DNA of 8,799 nucleotides, from NCBI GenBank assembly GCA_018899795.1, contig JAHIHJ010000213.1, positions 1 to 8,799 of the forward strand, written 5' to 3'. This stretch comes from Methanobacteriota archaeon (lineage in GTDB: Archaea; Halobacteriota; Methanosarcinia; Methanosarcinales; Methanoperedenaceae). Every line of letters starts with the position of its first letter. The stretch's first letter is position 1. Position numbers and translations under genes: made by a program. Below, in pieces: positions 5,694 through 8,799 of this stretch. A model generated the notes under the pieces. That model made no database searches, was not told the origin of the DNA, and worked only from the letters and a program-made list of their open reading frames with translations.

Positions 5694-5780
5694 ATGGGAA
5701 TAGTTAAATTAGCTCAAAATCTTGGAATTATATATTTTGCAACTATCATAGGTGCAATATTAGTTGTTATCATTATTTAA
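5694..5780 (+). CDS. 28-residue single-span membrane microprotein
   Basis: Not recognised as a known family. The ORF encodes 28 residues starting MGIVKLAQNLG, followed by an uninterrupted hydrophobic stretch from residue ~10 to the C-terminus (ending ILVVIII), enough for one membrane-spanning helix. The short N-terminus with a single Lys suggests it stays inside, but orientation is uncertain. Support for a real gene: a good SD 5 bases upstream, a strong TATA box ~60 bp upstream, and a membrane-protein gene starting 38 bp after its stop. It does not have the TatA pattern (no FGPKKLP hinge or amphipathic helix), despite the nearby tatC. It could be a regulatory or assembly partner of the downstream membrane protein. 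Confidence 0.55.
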   Translation: MGIVKLAQNLGIIYFATIIGAILVVIII

Positions 5781-5818
5781 GGTGTTGCTAACTTACTTTT
5801 AATTTTGGTTGGCATTTT

Positions 5819-6439
5819 ATGATGAACCTACTTGTCTTTCTCGTACTTCTTTTTGGATTGTTTGGTGTTGTATCATCACAGTATATTATGCAATATAGGG
5901 AAGCATATTATCTCTGGATCAAATATATTGTCTATAACAAAGGAAATAATACTGATCCAGAAGAAAAAAAAGAGACTTGTAGCAAGCTTGAATCCTATTC
6001 GAGAGAAATTTGTGAACTTGCTAATATGATTTTTTTGTTATTTATTCTAATAAGTATCACATTTTTTATGGTCGTAATAGCCATTGAAATAAATATACCT
6101 TTGATGAAGTCTCCATCTCCGGAACTTAACATACTATATTCAACTGAGATACTTGCATTTATTTTATACATCTCATTATATATAATATTAAGTTTCTTGA
6201 AAATCGGTTTGATAAGCCCTGTATCCAAGACCAGCGCAATCGATGAAAAAATCTTCAAAGTATGGTATTATTTTGAATGCCATGAGTGTAAGGACGAGTT
6301 TTTTAAAAAATATCCTGAACCTCATAGACTTTATGAAATAGTTGCAGAAAAGCTTGATAATAATGAAATTAAAGCCTCACAGGATTTAATGGAACTTGTG
6401 AAACCTTTAAGAAAGAAAAAGAATGACGCGCAAGCATAG
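5819..6439 (+). CDS. Unrecognised three-span membrane protein with cytoplasmic-type C-terminal tail
   Basis: Not assigned to a family. The 206 residues show a hydrophobic N-terminal segment (3-20, membrane anchor or uncleaved signal), a charged region with two Cys (54, 65), a second span at ~68-90 and a third at ~108-132. A soluble tail of ~70 residues follows, containing CHEC (154-157) and ending in a Lys-rich stretch (KPLRKKKND). One CxxC alone is half a zinc or redox site; pairing with Cys54/65 of another segment or subunit would be needed for a full site. The DNA is visibly more AT-rich than dnaG, tatC or thiL, which suggests separate acquisition. ATG codons at 5819 and 5822 are both possible; ggttgg at 5807-5812 is a weak SD. 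Its stop lies 15 bp from the convergent tatC stop. Confidence 0.7.
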   Translation: MMNLLVFLVLLFGLFGVVSSQYIMQYREAYYLWIKYIVYNKGNNTDPEEKKETCSKLESYSREICELANMIFLLFILISITFFMVVIAIEINIPLMKSPSPELNILYSTEILAFILYISLYIILSFLKIGLISPVSKTSAIDEKIFKVWYYFECHECKDEFFKKYPEPHRLYEIVAEKLDNNEIKASQDLMELVKPLRKKKNDAQA

Positions 6440-6454
6440 CAGTGCCCCTTCATT

Positions 6455-7162
6455 TTAAAAATACTTCGATACCAGAAGGCTTCCCTCAAACAGCATAACA
6501 AGCACTGCAGCCACTATCAGCCCTGATAGCCCTTCGAGACCGGACGATAGGAACAGACCTATCGCAATAAGAGCCCCATATATCACTTTTCTCTGTCCCA
6601 TCAGTGTTTCGCGCTTCAGGAGCTTCATTTTCAAAGCAGCCATAATAAGTAGAGGGAACTGGAAAATGATCCCGAAACCAACGACCATCGTCATAATGGA
6701 ATTGAATGTCTGCATAGCCCTGTTCTGAGGGACCGCAACGTCCATTGAATAAACCATCGCGCTATTATAAACGATCGGCACAACGATGAAATAAGCAAGC
6801 GCAGCCCCGGCAAAGAACAGGATAAACGAAATGGGTACGATCCTGATGAAAAACTTTCTTTCATGAATGTACAGTCCTTTCCCAACGAACATGAACGCTT
6901 CATAAACCATAAGCGGTATCCCGATAAAAAGCGCGCATACCAGGGAGAAAGTCAGTTCAGTGGTAATCAATTCCAGCGGGGAATATATGTACATTGGAAC
7001 TGGAACTGTATGATCCCACACAGCCTTGAGCAGTCCACCTGAGAACGAGAACACCACTAATGTGATCACGACTATCGGAACAGCAACTACCATCATTCTT
7101 GAGCGAAGTTCCTCTATATGCTCGACCAGCGGTTGTTCTTTATCGCCAGGTACTGTGGTCAT
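6455..7162 (-). CDS. tatC: Sec-independent (twin-arginine) translocase subunit TatC
   Basis: TatC is the multi-span membrane receptor that recognises twin-arginine signal peptides and, with TatA, exports folded proteins. The 235-residue length is normal. Family marks: HIEELRSR near the N-terminus (15-22, with the Glu that takes part in signal-peptide binding), PMYIYSPLELITTELTFSL (56-74, first external loop to TM2), GLYIHERKFF (96-105, second signal-peptide Glu at 101), AYFIVVP (123-129) and FGIIFQFP (163-170), where Gln168 replaces the more common Glu. Six hydrophobic segments can be traced. Unusual: the last external loop reads LFLSSGLEGLSGL (203-215) and lacks the typical T-P-D-P-type motif between TM5 and TM6. 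No tatA is in the window. The ATG at 7162 lies 27 bp from a TATA-box centre, so the mRNA is probably leaderless. Confidence 0.93.
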   Translation of the reverse strand: MTTVPGDKEQPLVEHIEELRSRMMVVAVPIVVITLVVFSFSGGLLKAVWDHTVPVPMYIYSPLELITTELTFSLVCALFIGIPLMVYEAFMFVGKGLYIHERKFFIRIVPISFILFFAGAALAYFIVVPIVYNSAMVYSMDVAVPQNRAMQTFNSIMTMVVGFGIIFQFPLLIMAALKMKLLKRETLMGQRKVIYGALIAIGLFLSSGLEGLSGLIVAAVLVMLFEGSLLVSKYF

Positions 7163-7184
7163 TGCAATTTACAGAACCCTGATT

Positions 7185-7194
7185 GCTTATAAAC
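7185..7194 (-). promoter_or_regulatory. TATA box of tatC
   Basis: On the minus strand the box reads gtttataagc. Its centre is ~27 bp from the tatC ATG, which puts the transcription start at or within a base or two of the start codon. Confidence 0.6.
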
Positions 7195-7210
7195 ATGATG
7201 CAGGGAAAAA

Positions 7211-7220
7211 TTCTATAATC
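7211..7220 (+). promoter_or_regulatory. TATA box of thiL
   Basis: The box ttctataatc is centred near 7216, ~25 bp before the ATG at 7241, and no SD precedes that ATG. A leaderless thiL mRNA is the simplest reading. It lies back to back with the tatC promoter in a 78-bp spacer. Confidence 0.55.
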
Positions 7221-7240
7221 ATTGTGGTTAATAACTGATT

Positions 7241-8209
7241 ATGAAAATCAAACAGTTAGGGGAACGCGCATTGATACAGCGCATAGCCGGTCTGCTCTCA
7301 GGTGGGAGCGATATCGTTGTTGGGGCAGGGGATGATGACTGTGCCGTGCTTGATACAGGCGGGGATGATCATCTTCTTGTCACAACGGACATGCTTCACC
7401 GCAAAACCGATTTCCCTGAACAGATGACGGCCCGCCAGATCGGATGGATGTCCGTGGCTGTTAACCTGAGCGACCTTGCTTCCAAGGGCGCAAGTCCTAT
7501 TGGCATTGTGATGGCGATGGGAATACCGCCAGATACTGAAGTTGAGTTCATCGAAGAAGTTGTAAAAGGGATGGATGAGTGCGCATCAAGGTATGGCACG
7601 CACATAATTGGAGGCGATACAGATGCGCACGACGAGCTCACAATTGTGGGAACCGCGCTTGGCAAAGTGAAAAAGGGACATCTTATCCGCAGGAGCGGGG
7701 CGAGGGTCGGTGACCTTGTATGCGTGACAGGACATCCTGGAACCGCGGGCGCAGCTCTTTTTGCGCTTGATAAGAAAATACCTGTCAGTCAGGACATCTT
7801 AAAAGCCCTGTTCGAGCCGGTGCCCAGGATTTATGAAGGCATGGCTCTTGCAGGGACAGGTTCGGTCACGTCCATGATGGACATAAGCGACGGGCTTGCA
7901 CTCTCGCTCCATGACATGAGCATGGCGGGTAGTGTCGGGTTCAGGATATACGAGAGCAGGCTTCCGGTACTTCCTGATGTAAAAAGACTATTGAAAAAGC
8001 AGGAACTCCATGAAGCTGCTGTTTTTACGGGCGGTGATTTTGAACTCCTGTTCACTGTGGCGCCGGATAAGATTGAGAAGGCAAGAAAAGCCTGTCCCCT
8101 GACCGTTATCGGAGAGGCAGTTGAAAAGGGTGTGTTCATTGAAAGGGCAGGCAGAGTGGAAGAACTGAAAGCGCGGGGGTATGAGCATTTCAGACAGCAG
8201 GGTCAGTGA
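7241..8209 (+). CDS. thiL: Thiamine-monophosphate kinase
   Basis: ThiL phosphorylates thiamine monophosphate with ATP to thiamine diphosphate, the active cofactor, in the cytoplasm. It belongs to the PurM/HypE/SelD-like ATP-binding superfamily. The 322 residues show its diagnostic motifs in order: GAGDDDCAV (28-36), TTDM (48-51), NLSDLASKGASP (75-86), GGDT (124-127, metal and phosphate binding), VTGHPGTAGAA (162-172), MDISDGLA (213-220) and GGDFELLF (264-271), ending in the family's GYEHF (313-317). The length is typical. The ATG at 7241 fits the usual N-terminus (MKIKQLGERALI; the family starts with a GE-F/L-I helix). It has its own promoter, divergent from tatC, and converges on hsp20. It is GC-richer than the 5694-6439 unit. 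No thiamine riboswitch is visible in the very short upstream region. Confidence 0.95.
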   Translation: MKIKQLGERALIQRIAGLLSGGSDIVVGAGDDDCAVLDTGGDDHLLVTTDMLHRKTDFPEQMTARQIGWMSVAVNLSDLASKGASPIGIVMAMGIPPDTEVEFIEEVVKGMDECASRYGTHIIGGDTDAHDELTIVGTALGKVKKGHLIRRSGARVGDLVCVTGHPGTAGAALFALDKKIPVSQDILKALFEPVPRIYEGMALAGTGSVTSMMDISDGLALSLHDMSMAGSVGFRIYESRLPVLPDVKRLLKKQELHEAAVFTGGDFELLFTVAPDKIEKARKACPLTVIGEAVEKGVFIERAGRVEELKARGYEHFRQQGQ

Positions 8210-8277
8210 GCAGACATTTCCATAGCGGCTTGCACTTTATTTCCCCCATATCTCTTTCAGATCGACTCGTATTCGTA

Positions 8278-8306
8278 AAAGCTTGCTATTATCATTGGCA
8301 TGCTTT
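8278..8306 (-). terminator. Possible terminator hairpin between thiL and hsp20
   Basis: aaagc and tgc (8278-8282, 8284-8286) pair with gca and gcttt (8298-8300, 8302-8306), with one T-T mismatch and an 11-nt loop. In the hsp20 direction the right arm ends in a short T run. Weak by strength and by T-run length. Confidence 0.3.
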
Positions 8307-8307
8307 A

Positions 8308-8712
8308 TTAAAAAACCTGCTTCTTTGATTTATTAAAAACAACCTCAAGTATCCCGTTCTTGTATGTGACTTTCATTCCGGTCTTAATTACTCTTGCAGG
8401 CAGTTCAATAGTTTCGATATTTTCAGTATTGCCTGATTTAATCTCCAGCACCAAGCCGTTGCATGAAAGAACTATATCTTTCTCTTCCACCCCGGGAAGT
8501 CCTACCAGTGCATGAATGTTTTTCTCGGTCTCAATAATGTCCACTGATGTCTTATTTTTCTTGTGGACAATGACCTCCTGTGAAACAGGACACATGTTCT
8601 GGCACGGATTTATCGAAACATCAATGAATATCGATGTTCCCCCTTCCTGCATCCCTCTGACGGTCTCTTCCAGCAGTTTTATTAGTTCATCAACAGGGTT
8701 CTTTCTTTTCAT
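8308..8712 (-). CDS. Small heat-shock protein, Hsp20/alpha-crystallin family
   Basis: Small heat-shock proteins are ATP-independent cytoplasmic chaperones that hold unfolding proteins in large oligomers. The 134-residue protein has an N-terminal helix (1-22), a strand-rich connecting segment with CQNMC (37-41), and an alpha-crystallin domain over ~54-127: VDIIETEKNIHALVGLPGVE (57-76), NGLVLEIKSG (85-94), IELPARV (102-108) and the diagnostic NGILEVVF (119-126). The C-terminal tail is very short (KSKKQVF) and lacks the I/V-x-I/V anchor that normally clips neighbouring dimers together, so it may form only small assemblies. The sequence is diverged from classical Hsp20 at the N-terminus. It starts 3 bases after the stop of the gene to the right, so both are probably co-transcribed. 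The only SD-like sequence (aggt) is 12 bases upstream, inside the previous gene. Confidence 0.85.
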   Translation of the reverse strand: MKRKNPVDELIKLLEETVRGMQEGGTSIFIDVSINPCQNMCPVSQEVIVHKKNKTSVDIIETEKNIHALVGLPGVEEKDIVLSCNGLVLEIKSGNTENIETIELPARVIKTGMKVTYKNGILEVVFNKSKKQVF

Positions 8713-8715
8713 GTT

Positions 8716-8799
8716 TTATTTTACCTTTTTCTTTCTATGTTTATGGACGGCTTTTCTAAAATCCGTCATGGATTCAAATACTTTCAAATCACTCGGAGT
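8716..8799 (-). CDS. 3' end of an unidentified gene entering from the right edge
   Basis: On the minus strand one frame is open from the window edge to a TAA at 8716-8718 and encodes 27 residues: TPSDLKVFESMTDFRKAVHK, then a basic end (HRKKKVK). The stop lies 3 bases before the hsp20 ATG, which is the usual operon spacing and supports this being a real C-terminus. The family cannot be told from so little. The basic tail would suit a nucleic-acid-binding protein, but that is a guess. Confidence 0.5.
   Translation of the reverse strand, partial: TPSDLKVFESMTDFRKAVHKHRKKKVK

Noticed and set aside
5694..5780. Microprotein considered as a TatA because of the nearby tatC
   Set aside because: It has a single hydrophobic span only and lacks the FGP hinge and amphipathic helix of TatA. 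It is also on the opposite strand from tatC and separated from it by another gene.
1..8799. CRISPR array, insertion sequence, integrase or rRNA
   Set aside because: No regularly spaced repeats, transposase or integrase motifs, terminal inverted repeats or rRNA-like stretches were found on either strand.

Overview
The window reads as a chromosomal segment of a euryarchaeon. The evidence is an archaeal-type DnaG primase/exosome protein, an archaeal-type CobT, a small archaeal TOPRIM protein, a TrmB-like winged-helix regulator, TATA-box promoters, and several genes whose promoters sit so close to the start codon that the mRNAs should be leaderless. The mix (corrinoid biosynthesis, TatC, ThiL, Hsp20) would suit a Methanosarcinales or ANME-2-type organism such as Candidatus Methanoperedens. 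That placement is an inference, not something the sequence proves.

Layout from left to right. (1) 1-383: a PIN-like (DUF5615-type) toxin-like gene entering from the left edge, apparently broken by a frameshift in an A7 tract. (2) 561-1736, minus: an NDP-sugar pyrophosphorylase with a left-handed beta-helix tail. It is divergent from (3) 1899-2318, plus: a stand-alone TOPRIM protein preceded by a 10-codon upstream ORF with an ATGA overlap. (4) 2319-2644: a gene-free stretch containing a TATA-like box and three good hairpins. Two of these are completed by G-U pairs that form only in plus-strand RNA, so it looks like a structured leader or small RNA upstream of dnaG. (5) dnaG (2645-3982) and cobT (3986-5014), a tight same-frame pair separated by TAA GGT. 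(6) 5004-5384, minus: a wHTH regulator overlapping the end of cobT tail to tail. Its upstream region carries an inverted repeat, a direct repeat and a G-quadruplex motif. (7) 5694-6439: an AT-rich insert-like unit made of a 28-residue single-span microprotein and an unrecognised three-span membrane protein. (8) tatC (6455-7162, minus) and thiL (7241-8209, plus), divergent, sharing a 78-bp spacer with two back-to-back promoters. (9) hsp20 (8308-8712, minus), 3 bases after the end of an unidentified gene that enters from the right edge.

Most of the window is conserved housekeeping: RNA priming and decay (DnaG), corrinoid assembly (CobT), thiamine diphosphate synthesis (ThiL), folded-protein export (TatC), proteostasis (Hsp20) and nucleotide-sugar supply. 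The parts I cannot explain from known families are the structured dnaG leader, the microprotein/membrane-protein pair, and the regulator's upstream region with its G-rich motif. No CRISPR array, insertion sequence, rRNA or tRNA was seen.
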